DNA of 64,000 nt from Nocardia asteroides (GCF_021183625.1 NZ_CP089214.1:124001-188000); one strand, 5' to 3'. Shown: positions 42,835 to 52,081, counted from the first letter of the stretch. A program made the numbers and translations. Notes: a model not told the origin generated them from the letters alone.

Positions 42835-44175
42835 ATGACCGGTGAGTCGTTGCCCGAGCTGGCCGCTCGCGCCTACCTCTACGGCTTCCCCCTGGTGTTC
42901 AACCTGGACCAGGTCCGGCGCTACGTCGAAGAAGGAGTCGGGGCCAACCCGGCGGCGCCGTTCAACACCTTCTCCCACGCGCGGAGCCTCGCCGGGCCCG
43001 CCGACACCTTCGTCACCATCAACAACGACACCCTGTACTCGATGGCCCAGCTCGACCTCTCGGCCGGGCCGATCGCCCTGCACGTCCCCGACACCGCGGG
43101 CCGCTACTACGTGCTGCAGTTCGTCGATGCCTGGACCGACAACTTCGCCTACATCGGCCACCGCGCGACCGACACCGGCGCCGGTGATTTCCTGCTGGTC
43201 CCGCCCGGGTCGAGCGCCGAGGCTCCGCCGGGGAGCACCGTGATCACCGCGCCCACCACGATATTCTCGATCGTGGGCCGATGGTCCTGCACACCGGATG
43301 AAGACCTCGCTGTCGTCCACGCCCTGCAGGACGCGACCACACTGACCCCGCTCGATACCGGCGCCCGCCCCACCGGCCTGCCCGCGCCGGAGCCCGGCAT
43401 CGACCCCGAGCTGCTGTTCCTCGAGAAGCTGCGGCTGTGGTCCCAGGCATTCCCGCCTGCCCCGCGAGACCGAGCGCTGCAGGATTCCCTGGCGCCGACC
43501 GGCATCGGCGAGCAAGGCTCCTCGCCCTACCACCGCCCTGACACAGACACCGCCGCCGCCCTGCGCGCCGGGCTGCGCGCGGGGGCGAACGACCTCGACA
43601 CCGCGCTGACCCACGGCTCCAGCCCCGAGGTCAACGGCTGGAAAATGACCCTGCACGCCTTCGACTACAACCTCGACTTCTTCGAAGTCGGCGCCCTCGA
43701 CGACCCCCGATTCAAGATCGACGATCCACACCTGCGGATCATCGAACGCGCCGCCGCCGCCAAGGGCGGGCTCTGGGGCAACCACGCCTACGAAGCCGCC
43801 TACATCATGACCTACCTCGACGACCACGGCGCACAACTCGACGGCGCCGACACCTACACCCTGCGACTGGACCCCACACCACCGGTCGGGGCGTTCTGGT
43901 CGATCACCATGTACTCGGTCCCCGACTTCTACCTGGTCGCCAACCCGATCGACCGCTACTCCATCGGCGACCGCACCCCCGGCATCGTCCACGAACCCGA
44001 CGGCGCACTCACCATCACCATCAGCAACACCGCCCCCGCCGACCCCACCGCCCGCGCCAACTGGCTACCCGCCCCCGCCGGCGCCTTCCGGCCGGTACTG
44101 CGGATGTACGAACCCGCCGACGCCGTGCTCGACGGGACCTACACGGTCCCCGCCATCACCCGGACCTCCACCTGA
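42835..44175 (+). CDS. DUF1254/DUF1214 domain protein (copy 2)
   Basis: A 446-residue paralogue of the 21555 product. DUF1254 part: FNTFSHARSLAGPADTFVTINNDTLYSMAQLDLSAG with HVPDTAGRYYVLQFVDAWTDNF. DUF1214 part: FWSITMYSVPDFYLVANPIDRYSIGDRTPG, and VLRMYEPADAVLDGTYTVP at the end. ATG 42835 follows GGAG. No signal peptide. Both copies are single-gene units under matching palindromic promoters, which suggests the same inducing signal. The enzymatic role is unknown. Confidence 0.87.
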   Translation: MTGESLPELAARAYLYGFPLVFNLDQVRRYVEEGVGANPAAPFNTFSHARSLAGPADTFVTINNDTLYSMAQLDLSAGPIALHVPDTAGRYYVLQFVDAWTDNFAYIGHRATDTGAGDFLLVPPGSSAEAPPGSTVITAPTTIFSIVGRWSCTPDEDLAVVHALQDATTLTPLDTGARPTGLPAPEPGIDPELLFLEKLRLWSQAFPPAPRDRALQDSLAPTGIGEQGSSPYHRPDTDTAAALRAGLRAGANDLDTALTHGSSPEVNGWKMTLHAFDYNLDFFEVGALDDPRFKIDDPHLRIIERAAAAKGGLWGNHAYEAAYIMTYLDDHGAQLDGADTYTLRLDPTPPVGAFWSITMYSVPDFYLVANPIDRYSIGDRTPGIVHEPDGALTITISNTAPADPTARANWLPAPAGAFRPVLRMYEPADAVLDGTYTVPAITRTST

Positions 44176-44259
44176 AGCGACTACCGCGCACGAGGCTCAC
44201 CCAGCATGGGCACGCGGGACATCTGACGGAGAGCCTGGATCGGCCGATTGTCAGACGGG

Positions 44260-45021
44260 CTACTTCCGCCCGCCCACTCCGCTGGCCCGGCCGGGAGCGC
44301 CACCGAGCACCGCCGCCATCCGGCCCGGAGTCACCCCGCCCATCGCGACCGTGCTCCGCACCAGATGCGCTTGATCCGCGAACCCGGTACTCGCCGCGAT
44401 CTCCGCGGCGGGCCGGAGCGGGAACTGCAGTACGGCCTCGCGCAGCCGATGCCAGCGCCGCAGCGCTGTCAGCGAACCGCCGAGCGCCGCGGCGGAGAGC
44501 TGCCGCAACCGCCGAGGTGACAGCCCGACGCGGACGGCCGCATCGTCCACGCTCGATCCCTCGTCCAGCAGCCGCAGCACCCGCCGCAATCGGGGATCCG
44601 GGGCGGCGGCGGCGACCGCGAGCCGGTCCAGCGCCGCGCCCAGCCGCTCCGGATCGAGGTCACGGCCGGTGGCGGTGACCACTCGGCGGACCTGGTCCCG
44701 GTCGAGTGCGTGGACCCGCGGGGTGCCGCCGACCGCGACCAGGTAGGGGTCGACCCACAGCGAGAGGAACCCCGCCGGATAGCGGATCGCGCGCTCGAGG
44801 CCCGGTGGAATCAGAACTCCGGGCGCGGTGGTGATCGCGGCGCGCCCGTCTGTCACCGACACCGGGTCGTCGGTGCAGAGCACGAGCTGCCAGGCCGGAT
44901 GCCGGTAGGGGTTCGGAGCGGCGGCGGCGTCGAGGGATATGCACGCGAACTCGGCGCACACCGCGACGAAGGCGGTGCTGCCGTTGCGTTCAAGACGCCA
45001 CGACCGCGGCTCCTCGATCAT
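44260..45021 (-). CDS. AraC family transcriptional regulator
   Basis: A 253-residue regulator with an N-terminal sensing region and a C-terminal AraC double helix-turn-helix (SVDDAAVRVGLSPRRLRQL near residue 165 and PAAEIAASTGFADQAHLVRST near 215). ATG 45021 or the preceding GTG 45024 is the start. It lies beside the second DUF1254 gene, convergent with it, and divergent from a DUF2867 gene. As an activator-type protein close to palindrome copy 3 it is one candidate for the unknown activator. Confidence 0.84.
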   Translation of the reverse strand: MIEEPRSWRLERNGSTAFVAVCAEFACISLDAAAAPNPYRHPAWQLVLCTDDPVSVTDGRAAITTAPGVLIPPGLERAIRYPAGFLSLWVDPYLVAVGGTPRVHALDRDQVRRVVTATGRDLDPERLGAALDRLAVAAAAPDPRLRRVLRLLDEGSSVDDAAVRVGLSPRRLRQLSAAALGGSLTALRRWHRLREAVLQFPLRPAAEIAASTGFADQAHLVRSTVAMGGVTPGRMAAVLGGAPGRASGVGGRK

Positions 45022-45101
45022 CACTCCATGCTCGCACTCGACACACCTCCGCTTCCAGCCCCGGTGATCCGCGCCACGACACCCGTCCGAGTGGAGCGCC
45101 G

Positions 45102-45680
45102 ATGAGAATCAGGCGATCGGAGTACAGCGCCCAGCCGTGGCGAATCCATGCGATAGCCCCGGATTTCACCGTCGAGGACGTGTGGGAACTGCCGACGCCC
45201 GGCGGCCGGGACGACCTGGCCCGCCTGGTGCGGCAATTCGCGTCGGACGGGAAAGAACAACGAACCTCGGCCGCGTATCGAATACTGTTCGCGATCCGCT
45301 GGCGACTCGGGGCGCTGCTGCACTGGGACGATCCGAACACCGGGATCGGCGCCCGGGTACCGACCCTGCGCGATCGTCTGCCCGCCGACCTGCTGGCCGG
45401 GCCCCGCGGCCCCGATCTCACCGCCGTGCCCTTCACCTCGGTGTATCTGACCGACACCGAGTGGGTGGCCGAGATGGCGAACCGGACCGTGCACGCCGCG
45501 ATGCACATCGGCTGGGTCCCGGACGCTTCCGGGACCGGTTACCACGGTCAGATGGCGGTGCTCGTCAAACCCAACGGCCTCTTCGGCAGGCTCTACATGG
45601 CCGCCATCCTCCCGTTCCGCTACACCCTCGTCTACCCGGCCCTGCTGCGCTCGATCGAACGCGGCTGGCTCAGCGGGTGA
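45102..45680 (+). CDS. DUF2867 domain-containing protein
   Basis: A 192-residue protein that opens MRIRRSEYSAQPWRIHAIAPDFTVEDVWELP and contains HIGWVPDASGTGYHGQMAVLVKPNG, the block typical of DUF2867, seen alone or fused to NAD-binding domains. The C-terminal YMAAILPFRYTLVYPALL may associate with membrane. ATG 45102 follows GGAG. It is divergent from the AraC-type gene, the likely regulator. Function unknown. Confidence 0.8.
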   Translation: MRIRRSEYSAQPWRIHAIAPDFTVEDVWELPTPGGRDDLARLVRQFASDGKEQRTSAAYRILFAIRWRLGALLHWDDPNTGIGARVPTLRDRLPADLLAGPRGPDLTAVPFTSVYLTDTEWVAEMANRTVHAAMHIGWVPDASGTGYHGQMAVLVKPNGLFGRLYMAAILPFRYTLVYPALLRSIERGWLSG

Positions 45681-45791
45681 GGCCGGCGAGCCCGCCCGGA
45701 TCCGCGACGAACGCGCGCTCCTCGCCGGGGTCGCCGCAGTCTGCGGCGCGGTTGAGCCGCTGCTCACCGGCGGCCTCGTCCGGGGAGCCGG

Positions 45792-47087
45792 TCAGTTTCG
45801 CCGCGCCGCGAGTTCGTCCTCGAGCTCGGCCCCGCCGCGCGCCGAAACGCCCACCGATGTCCCGGTCTCCGAGTCGGTGCGCTGATCGGGGACGGGCGCG
45901 GAGCGTCCCGCGAACCGGTTCATGATCGGCAGATCGACCCAGTGGTAGAGCACGGCCGCGGCCGCCGTCGACAGCACGAACGTCAGCACGGCGAACCCGG
46001 CCCACCCGAGGAACCCGAATTGCCTTCCCCCGATCAGGAACCGGGTGACCAGCACCATCACCGGGAACTGGATCAGGTAGAACGCGTAGGAGATATTGCC
46101 GAGCCACACCATGCGCGGGTGCGAGTTGAGCCCGCGGATCCCGCGCAGATCCCGGACCGCGAGCGTCGCCACCACCGCCGCCGTCGGCGCGATCAGCAGC
46201 GCCGACATCTTGAAGTCGACCGGAACCACCCAGGTCGCGGCGTAGGCGAGTACCAGCGCCAGTACCGGCGGCGCGAGCCGGGTGTTGCGCCAGCGCCCCT
46301 CGATCACCATGCGGGCGGCCAGCACGCCGAGGTAGAACTCCGGGAGCCGGGCGGGCGGGAAGGTGTAGCCGAGCCAGTACGACGGCGACACCGGGATGTC
46401 GGGCTGGGCGAACCAGGCGGGGGAGGCGTGCAGCTCGTAGTACGGCGAGGTGTCGCCGGGCACGAGCCGGGGCGCGAAGGCGTTGCCGATCCCCTTCGGG
46501 CCGGGCACCCACAGGTAGAAGGCGGCGTGCAGCGCGAGCACGCCCAGCACCAGGATCGTGGCCGCGAGCAGCAGCCGCCGGGTCGGGATGCGCAGCACCA
46601 GCGGAACCAGCAGCGGGAAGCTCAGGTAGAACAGCATCTCCGAGGCGAGTGACCAGGCGGGCACGTTCAGCCCGCCGACCGTGCTCCACTTCGGCACCCA
46701 CGCGTGCACGAGCAGCAGGTTCGGCAGCCACACCACCAGCCGGTGCAGCGGCACCGCCGCGACCAGCACGAACGCCGCGGCCGCCACCAGGTGCGTCGGG
46801 TAGATCTTCAGCACCCGGCGCCGGTAGAACAACCGCACCGACATGCCGGGCCGGAACGCCCAGTAGATGATGAAGCCCGACAGCACGAAGAAGAACGTGA
46901 CCCCCGCGGCCCCCAGCTGCATCGGCATCCACTGGTGCAGCTGCCGGAACAGTTCGGACTTCTGGAACGGGTACACCGGCAGGAACACCAGCGCGTGCAG
47001 GGTGAACACCGCGAACGCCGCCCACCAGCGCGCCCCGGTGAGCGACGGCAGCGCGGGCCGCCGCCGCGCGACGACGTCGGTGGTCAC
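45792..47087 (-). CDS. Membrane acyltransferase family 3 protein
   Basis: A 431-residue integral membrane acyltransferase (AT3). The catalytic His near the N-terminus lies in RWWAAFAVFTLHALVF, and FFFVLSGFIIYWAF follows; about ten helices are predicted. Family members acetylate or succinylate sugars of glycans and glycolipids. GTG 47087 overlaps the stop of the SGNH hydrolase gene (GTGA); AT3 and SGNH proteins often act as a pair. The tail is disordered and charged. Confidence 0.9.
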   Translation of the reverse strand: MTTDVVARRRPALPSLTGARWWAAFAVFTLHALVFLPVYPFQKSELFRQLHQWMPMQLGAAGVTFFFVLSGFIIYWAFRPGMSVRLFYRRRVLKIYPTHLVAAAAFVLVAAVPLHRLVVWLPNLLLVHAWVPKWSTVGGLNVPAWSLASEMLFYLSFPLLVPLVLRIPTRRLLLAATILVLGVLALHAAFYLWVPGPKGIGNAFAPRLVPGDTSPYYELHASPAWFAQPDIPVSPSYWLGYTFPPARLPEFYLGVLAARMVIEGRWRNTRLAPPVLALVLAYAATWVVPVDFKMSALLIAPTAAVVATLAVRDLRGIRGLNSHPRMVWLGNISYAFYLIQFPVMVLVTRFLIGGRQFGFLGWAGFAVLTFVLSTAAAAVLYHWVDLPIMNRFAGRSAPVPDQRTDSETGTSVGVSARGGAELEDELAARRN

Positions 47088-47980
47088 CGCAGGTACCCGT
47101 CGTACAGCGCGTTCGCGACGACGGAGTCCCCGCGCGCGGACGGGTGCAGCGGCAGCCCGGCGATATCGGTGCGCCAGTCGAAGAACCCGTTGACCCACGG
47201 CTCCGCCGAGCACAGCCCGTGCCCGGCGGTCAGCGCCCTGGTGTCCAAGAACTCCAGCCCGAGCAGCTGGGCGGCCTCGCGCTGGGCGCGGTCCATCCGG
47301 TCGAAGTAGTCCACCACCGCCTTGGCGCGCGGCTGGATGAACGGCGCGACGCCGAGGATGCTGACGCAGGCCGTCTCCGTTCCCGCCGCCAGCACCTCCG
47401 GGTAGCCCATGATCACGATCCGGGCCGCGGGGGCGTAGTAGCGGATGTAGGTGACCGCGGCGCGGATCCGCTCGGCGTAGACCGGGCCGGTGACCCCGTG
47501 CAGGTCCGGGTAGCGGCCCTGCTCGACGGCGTCCAGGTCGCAGCCGCGGACGAGGTCGAAGACGCACTGCTGCAGCCCGTACCAGAGGGTCTGCGTGGAC
47601 TCGCCCCAGCGGTCGTCGAGGCCGAGTTGCACGGTCACCAGCTTCGTCGCGGGTCCGAGCGCGCCTTCACGGTCGGCCTGCAGCACCTCGTGGGCGAGGG
47701 TGAATCCGGGGCCGCTGTCGATGGTCGCGCCCGAGCAGGACGGGTTCGCCACCTGGCCCGGCTCCAGCAGCGCGCCCAGCTGGGCGGGCCACGCGGTCGC
47801 GCCCCGCACGCAGACGTCGCCGAGGGTGAACGGATCCCAGCCGTTGGCGGTGTAGGAATCGCCGAGGACGATGACCTGCTTGCCCTGCGGCGCCGGCTCC
47901 GCCTGTGCGGCGGCCGTTCCCATCGCCGACGCGGCGGCCAGCGCGGCCGCCGCGCACAGGGCGCTGACGACGGATCTCAT
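47084..47980 (-). CDS. Secreted SGNH/GDSL-type hydrolase
   Basis: A 298-residue exported esterase-type protein. Signal peptide MRSVVSALCAAAALAAAS with cleavage around AQAEP. The block I motif VLGDSYTANG holds the catalytic Ser; the block V His appears in LPLHPSARG. Cys residues (VCVRG, SCSG, QCVF, GCDLD) suggest disulfides as expected outside the cell. It could remove or transfer acyl groups added by the AT3 partner. ATG 47980. Confidence 0.88.
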   Translation of the reverse strand: MRSVVSALCAAAALAAASAMGTAAAQAEPAPQGKQVIVLGDSYTANGWDPFTLGDVCVRGATAWPAQLGALLEPGQVANPSCSGATIDSGPGFTLAHEVLQADREGALGPATKLVTVQLGLDDRWGESTQTLWYGLQQCVFDLVRGCDLDAVEQGRYPDLHGVTGPVYAERIRAAVTYIRYYAPAARIVIMGYPEVLAAGTETACVSILGVAPFIQPRAKAVVDYFDRMDRAQREAAQLLGLEFLDTRALTAGHGLCSAEPWVNGFFDWRTDIAGLPLHPSARGDSVVANALYDGYLR

Positions 47981-47987
47981 CGTGTCC

Positions 47988-48371
47988 TCAGTAGCCGGCG
48001 CGCGGCTCGAAGCCGGGCGCGTCCAGGGTGGGCGGTGCGGGCGCGGGCTGCGGGGCGGGCTGCGGGGCGGCCGTCTGCGGTGCCGGCTTCGGCGCGACCG
48101 GCGGCGGGGCAGGCGCCGGGACGACCGGCTCCGGCTCGGCGACCACCGGTGCGGGCGGGGCTTCGGCGGGTGCGGGCGCGGCGCTGCTGCTCGGCGCGGG
48201 GCCGGCGGCGGGCGCCGGAGTCGTCGGGGCCGGGGCGACGGTGCTGGTAGCGGGCGTTTTCGGCGGCTCGGTGGACCCGTCGCCACAGGCCGTCGCGCTC
48301 AGGAGCAGGAGTCCGGCGATCAGCGCGCCTGCCGCGCGGAGAAGGTGCTTACCCGAGGTGCGAATCGTCAT
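47988..48371 (-). CDS. Pro/Ala-rich putative lipoprotein
   Basis: A 127-residue protein. A signal sequence with SATAC at its end gives a lipobox-like Cys (near residue 29), followed by some 95 residues of Pro, Ala, Thr and Val with PAP repeats, and a short end DAPGFEPRAGY. It looks like an anchored, extended spacer across the cell wall. It is the first gene of the operon with SGNH hydrolase (7 bp) and AT3. No enzyme domain is present. Confidence 0.75.
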   Translation of the reverse strand: MTIRTSGKHLLRAAGALIAGLLLLSATACGDGSTEPPKTPATSTVAPAPTTPAPAAGPAPSSSAAPAPAEAPPAPVVAEPEPVVPAPAPPPVAPKPAPQTAAPQPAPQPAPAPPTLDAPGFEPRAGY

Positions 48372-48682
48372 GGGCCTCTCGAATCCAGATGTGAAATACG
48401 TGTGGGTCACTTTTGGCGCAGCGTACAGCCGCCTCGAGTGCATAGTGCCCGAATCGGGCGAAACATGATCTTCGTTCCGAGGTGAATGTGCTCGGTGACA
48501 ATGGGCCGCGGGTGCTCTCGTGGTGGTCTCACGGCTCCGCCCGGGAGCGCCTGCCACGAGCGGAGTGCTGAACTCCCCGGCAGGGCTCGGCGCCACCGCA
48601 ACCCGCCTTGACGCGCTCTCGATCGACGTGTCCGGCACCCCCGGGGCAGTGTCGGGAGCGGCCGCGGGGGAATCCGAGTCTC
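48372..48682. other. Intergenic control region between lipoprotein operon and flavin reductase
   Basis: About 310 bp with divergent starts at each end and no gene I can support. It contains a perfect palindrome GCCCGA-A-TCGGGC (48447-48459), roughly 75 bp upstream of the lipoprotein start, that may be an operator. No clear sigma-factor consensus was found. Confidence 0.4.
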
Positions 48683-49189
48683 ATGTCGGAGAACACTCAT
48701 GACGCCGAATCGGATTGCACAGCCGTGCTCGCCGCCGCGGACTACCCGGTCTTCGTCGTCACCACCCGCGCCGGTGCCGAGCGCAGCGGCTGCCTGGTCG
48801 GCTTCACCGCCCAGGTCAGCATCGATCCCCTGCGCTTCCTGGTGGGAATATCGAAGTCGAACCACACCTTCGGGGTGGCCGAGCGTGCCGAGCGGCTGGT
48901 GGTGCAGCTGCTGCCGCACGACCGGCGGGCCCTCGCCGAGCTGTTCGGCGCCGAGACCGGCGACGAGATCGACAAGTTCGAGCGCTGTGCGTGGCGGCCG
49001 GGTCCGGGCGGGCTGCCGATCCTGACCGACGCGGCCGGGTGGTTCAGCGGCCCGATTCTCGAACGCCACGACTACGGGGACCACGTCGGCATGCTGCTCG
49101 CCCCGGATGTGGGGTCGGCGCCGGCGTCCGGGGTCGCGGTCGTGCGCATGGCCGATGTCGAACACCTCGAGCCCGGCCACCGGGCCTGA
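48683..49189 (+). CDS. Flavin reductase-like domain protein
   Basis: A 168-residue FMN-binding split-barrel protein. PVFVVTTRAGAERSGCLVGFTAQVSIDPLRFLVGISKSNHT is the typical flavin-binding opening of the flavin reductase/HpaC-like family, and DHVGMLLAPDVG follows. ATG 48683. It may supply reduced flavin or act as a small oxidoreductase. No monooxygenase partner lies next to it. It precedes the sigma-factor gene by 380 bp. Confidence 0.85.
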   Translation: MSENTHDAESDCTAVLAAADYPVFVVTTRAGAERSGCLVGFTAQVSIDPLRFLVGISKSNHTFGVAERAERLVVQLLPHDRRALAELFGAETGDEIDKFERCAWRPGPGGLPILTDAAGWFSGPILERHDYGDHVGMLLAPDVGSAPASGVAVVRMADVEHLEPGHRA

Positions 49190-49227
49190 GGCGCATTCGT
49201 TCGGAGAAGTAGCAGTGCCGCAACACG

Positions 49228-49251
49228 TTTGGCTCGGCGTGGATCGGCTAG
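49228..49251 (+). promoter_or_regulatory. Possible second SigF-like promoter, far upstream of the sigma gene
   Basis: GTTT, 15-bp spacer, GGCTA: one mismatch from the SigF -10 consensus. It sits about 320 bp before the sigma-factor start, in a gap (49190-49569) with no gene. It may give a longer sigma transcript or a small RNA; it may also be chance. Confidence 0.3.
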
Positions 49252-49495
49252 ACCCTGGGTGACACCGCGGGCGCCCGCATCCCCGACCTTCCGATTCGGG
49301 CCCCGAGGTGTGCGGCCCTCGCCGCGATGCCGCCATGGCGGTGGCGGCCCCGCGAAGTGAGGGCTCGACCGAAACCCTGCCCGGGCGTGCGAAACAACCG
49401 GTGCCGATCGGAGTGAATCGATTCGGCGCAAGAGCTTTTCACGCCCGGGCAGGGCGGGGAGATGACGGGTGCGGCCTTCGAGCCGCCGCGGTAGC

Positions 49496-49519
49496 GTTTG
49501 CGCTTCTTATATTCGGGTA
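49496..49519 (+). promoter_or_regulatory. SigF-type autoregulatory promoter of the sigma-factor gene
   Basis: GTTT, 15-bp spacer, GGGTA, with start codon 51 bp downstream. It exactly matches the SigF promoter consensus and so implies that the encoded sigma factor transcribes its own gene. The same elements and spacing occur at 35634 (minus strand). Confidence 0.72.
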
Positions 49520-49569
49520 CCACCGTTAGAACATCTGTTCGTATTGCCCGCTGGAAGGTACCCCACCCT

Positions 49570-50406
49570 GTGACGAGTTCGAGAACCTCGACCACCTACG
49601 CCGAATTCGCCCGCCGCTCCGGCACGGGTAAAGACGACTACGAGAACCTCGAACCCCGTTTCGCCGAGCTGGCCGCCCTCGATCCCGCCGACCCGGCGCG
49701 GGCGCGGCTGCGGGACGACATCATCACCACCGCGCTGCCGCTGGCCGAGCACATCGCGATGCGCTTCGGCGGGCGCGGGGAGAATATCGACGACCTGGTC
49801 CAGGTCGCGATGGTGGGGCTCGTCCAGGCCGTCGACCGGTTCGACCACGCGCACGGCAGCCCGTTCCTCGGGTTCGCGATCCCGACGGTGATGGGGGAGG
49901 TGCGCCGCCATTTCCGCGACAAGATGTGGGCGGTGCGGGTACCACGGGCGGTCAAGGAACTCCAGCAACGCCTCGCCCCGGCGATCGAGTCGCTGTCGCA
50001 GCAGCTGAACCGGATGCCGACCGCGCGCGAGATCGCCACCGAGCTCGGCGTAGAGCTGGTCGAGGTCACCCGGGCGCTGATCGCCCGCAACGCGTACCAG
50101 AGCGAATCGGTCGATGCGGGGCGCCGGAGCGAGGACGGCAACGGTGGCGGCTCGGTACTCGATGATCTCGTCGCCCCCGATCCCGGTTACACCCTGCTCG
50201 AGGATGCGATCACGGTCGGTCCGCTGCTGGCCGCGCTCCCGGAGCGCGACCGGCAGGTGCTGGTGTGGCGCTACTCGGAGAACCTGACCCAGAACGAGAT
50301 CGCGGCCCGGATCGGGGTCTCCCAGATGCAGGTCTCCCGCATCCTGACCCGGGTGCTCGCCCAGCTGCGCGCGCAGGCGATGGCCGAGACGGTCGCGGCT
50401 GCCTGA
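49570..50406 (+). CDS. RNA polymerase sigma factor, SigF/SigB/SigG family
   Basis: A 278-residue group 3 sigma factor. Region 2: IAMRFGGRGENIDDLVQVAMVGLVQAVDRFDHAHGSPFLGFAIPTVMGEVRRHFRDKMWAVRVPR in outline; region 3 near RMPTAREIATELGVELVEV; region 4 NEIAARIGVSQMQVSRIL. GTG 49570 is chosen as first start after the promoter. Such factors control stress and stationary-phase genes, usually held by an RsbW-type anti-sigma encoded next door; none is adjacent here. The promoter at 49496 indicates autoregulation, and the glycosyltransferase operon is a likely target. Confidence 0.93.
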   Translation: MTSSRTSTTYAEFARRSGTGKDDYENLEPRFAELAALDPADPARARLRDDIITTALPLAEHIAMRFGGRGENIDDLVQVAMVGLVQAVDRFDHAHGSPFLGFAIPTVMGEVRRHFRDKMWAVRVPRAVKELQQRLAPAIESLSQQLNRMPTAREIATELGVELVEVTRALIARNAYQSESVDAGRRSEDGNGGGSVLDDLVAPDPGYTLLEDAITVGPLLAALPERDRQVLVWRYSENLTQNEIAARIGVSQMQVSRILTRVLAQLRAQAMAETVAAA

Positions 50407-50641
50407 CAGCCCGCCCGCAGTCGTCGCGGGGGGCACGAAACGGCTTGCGGTGTCTCGCCCTTCACACAGGGCGCCGGGGGCGCGTTTGCCGGTGGCCCGG
50501 AGCGGGCACGTCGCCACTGCGGAGTCCGGCCCCCGCCCGAACGACCCTGGGAGCCGGGAACCGCAGGTGCCGCCGGAGGTGCGTCGAGGCAACGGACACC
50601 GTTCCGGTGGCACCGCCGTCGGCCGGGGGGCGCCGCCGGAT

Positions 50642-51634
50642 TCAGGAGTGCAGGGTCTGCGCGGGCGTCTCGCCGTAGCGCCGCTGGTAGTAGCCGGCGA
50701 ATCGTCCGGAGCTGGGGAAGCCCCAGCGGGCGGCGATCGCGGTCACGGTGTCGCCCGCTGCGGGGTCGGCGGTGAGCAGGTCACGATGGGCGGCCTCGAG
50801 CCGGACCTCGCGGTGGTAGCCGAGCGGGGTGGTGCCGTGGTGGGTGCGGAAGGCGTACTGCAGGGCCCGGGGAGTCACACCGGCGACGCGGGCGAGTTCG
50901 GTGACGGTGATGGGCAGGTGCGGGTGGGCGTGCAGGTGCTCCACCGCGCGGGCGAGCGCCGTCGGGGAGGTCGTGCCGGGGCCGGGCCGGTGGAGCTGGG
51001 TCATTCCGGTGTGCGGGAACACCGCGAGCAGCACGGTGGCGAGCAAGGCGCCGGTCTGTTCGGCGAGGACCGGGTGGGCGAGCGCGGGGTCGGCGGCCGA
51101 GAGCAGGTCGCGGTGAACCTGGTGGGTCAGCGAGTTCCAGTAGCGGTCGAGCGCGGGGTTCAGCGGAGTGAACCCGGTGAAGCGCAGTTCGCCGGGGTGC
51201 AGGCCGTAGTGGGTGGCGGCGGCGTCATCGATCCGGGTCATCGGGATCCGCAGGATCAGCATCTCCATCGCGAAGGCCTGGAATGTCTGCGTGGTGTGGG
51301 CGGGGACGAGGACGGTGTCACCGGCGCGCCCGCGCACCCGGGTGCTGCCACGGTCGTAGTCGTACTCGAACCGCCCGGCCGTGAAGGTCTCGACCACGAT
51401 GTGATCGCCGATCGGGTCCGTGTCGGCGCCGAAACCCGTCGTCGCGTGCAGCCGTGCCGAGTGCAGGCCGGGCACAGCGCCGCTCTCGATACTGAAGACG
51501 TCGTCGGCGTCGATCGGCTCGATCCGGCTGCGGGTGCCGACGTACATGTCGGTGAGCATCTGCTCGATCAGGTCCGCCTCGCCGGTGGCGAAGCGCTGCC
51601 GCTGCACCGGAGCGTCGTCGCTGGTCCTGGTCAT
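50642..51634 (-). CDS. AraC family transcriptional regulator
   Basis: A 330-residue AraC-type activator with an N-terminal cupin-like sensing domain (residues 30-190) and a C-terminal double helix-turn-helix (ITVTELARVAGVTPRALQYAFRTHHG near residue 240 and TVTAIAARWGFPSSGRFAGYYQRRYG near 305). GAGGAG precedes ATG 51634. It lies beside a merR gene on the same strand, after the sigma factor. Target unknown. Confidence 0.9.
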   Translation of the reverse strand: MTRTSDDAPVQRQRFATGEADLIEQMLTDMYVGTRSRIEPIDADDVFSIESGAVPGLHSARLHATTGFGADTDPIGDHIVVETFTAGRFEYDYDRGSTRVRGRAGDTVLVPAHTTQTFQAFAMEMLILRIPMTRIDDAAATHYGLHPGELRFTGFTPLNPALDRYWNSLTHQVHRDLLSAADPALAHPVLAEQTGALLATVLLAVFPHTGMTQLHRPGPGTTSPTALARAVEHLHAHPHLPITVTELARVAGVTPRALQYAFRTHHGTTPLGYHREVRLEAAHRDLLTADPAAGDTVTAIAARWGFPSSGRFAGYYQRRYGETPAQTLHS

Positions 51635-51694
51635 GATCTCCTCGACTCCTCGCTCCGGATGGTGCGCGCCGGGCACGCTCCCGCCGACGGCCGG

Positions 51695-52051
51695 TCAGCC
51701 GCCGGATTCGGCCTCCGGCGCCGGGCCGGAGAGCTCGGCATTGCGTTCGTGGGCGCGGGCGAGCTGATCCTCGAGGGAGATGATCCGGCTGGCCGCCTCC
51801 AGCGCGGTGCCCCTGTCCACCAGCTCACGGGCGCGGGCGGCGATCTGCAGCTGGGCGCGGGAGTAGCGGCGGTGGCCGCCGTCGGAGCGCTGCGGCTCGA
51901 CCAGGCCGGTGGCGCCGAGGGCGCGCAGGAAGGCGGGTGTGACGCCGAGGATCTCCGCGGCTCGACCCATGCTGTAGGCGGGGTAGTCGCTGTCGTCGAG
52001 ACGCCCGGCGGCGATATCGGAGCCGGATTCTTCGAATGCGGGTTCGGGCAT
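51695..52051 (-). CDS. MerR family transcriptional regulator (short form)
   Basis: A 118-residue MerR-type protein. YSMGRAAEILGVTPAFLRALGATGLVEPQRSDGGHRRYS (about residues 28-66) is the winged helix; a coiled-coil dimerisation helix with LEDQLARAHERNAELS follows and there is no effector domain. Start 52051 follows GAGAGG. A strong hairpin at 52082 and a structured region further upstream could lie in its leader. Its target is unknown. Confidence 0.86.
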   Translation of the reverse strand: MPEPAFEESGSDIAAGRLDDSDYPAYSMGRAAEILGVTPAFLRALGATGLVEPQRSDGGHRRYSRAQLQIAARARELVDRGTALEAASRIISLEDQLARAHERNAELSGPAPEAESGG

Positions 52052-52081
52052 AGTGCCTCTCGGGTCGATGTTCACGCCAGG

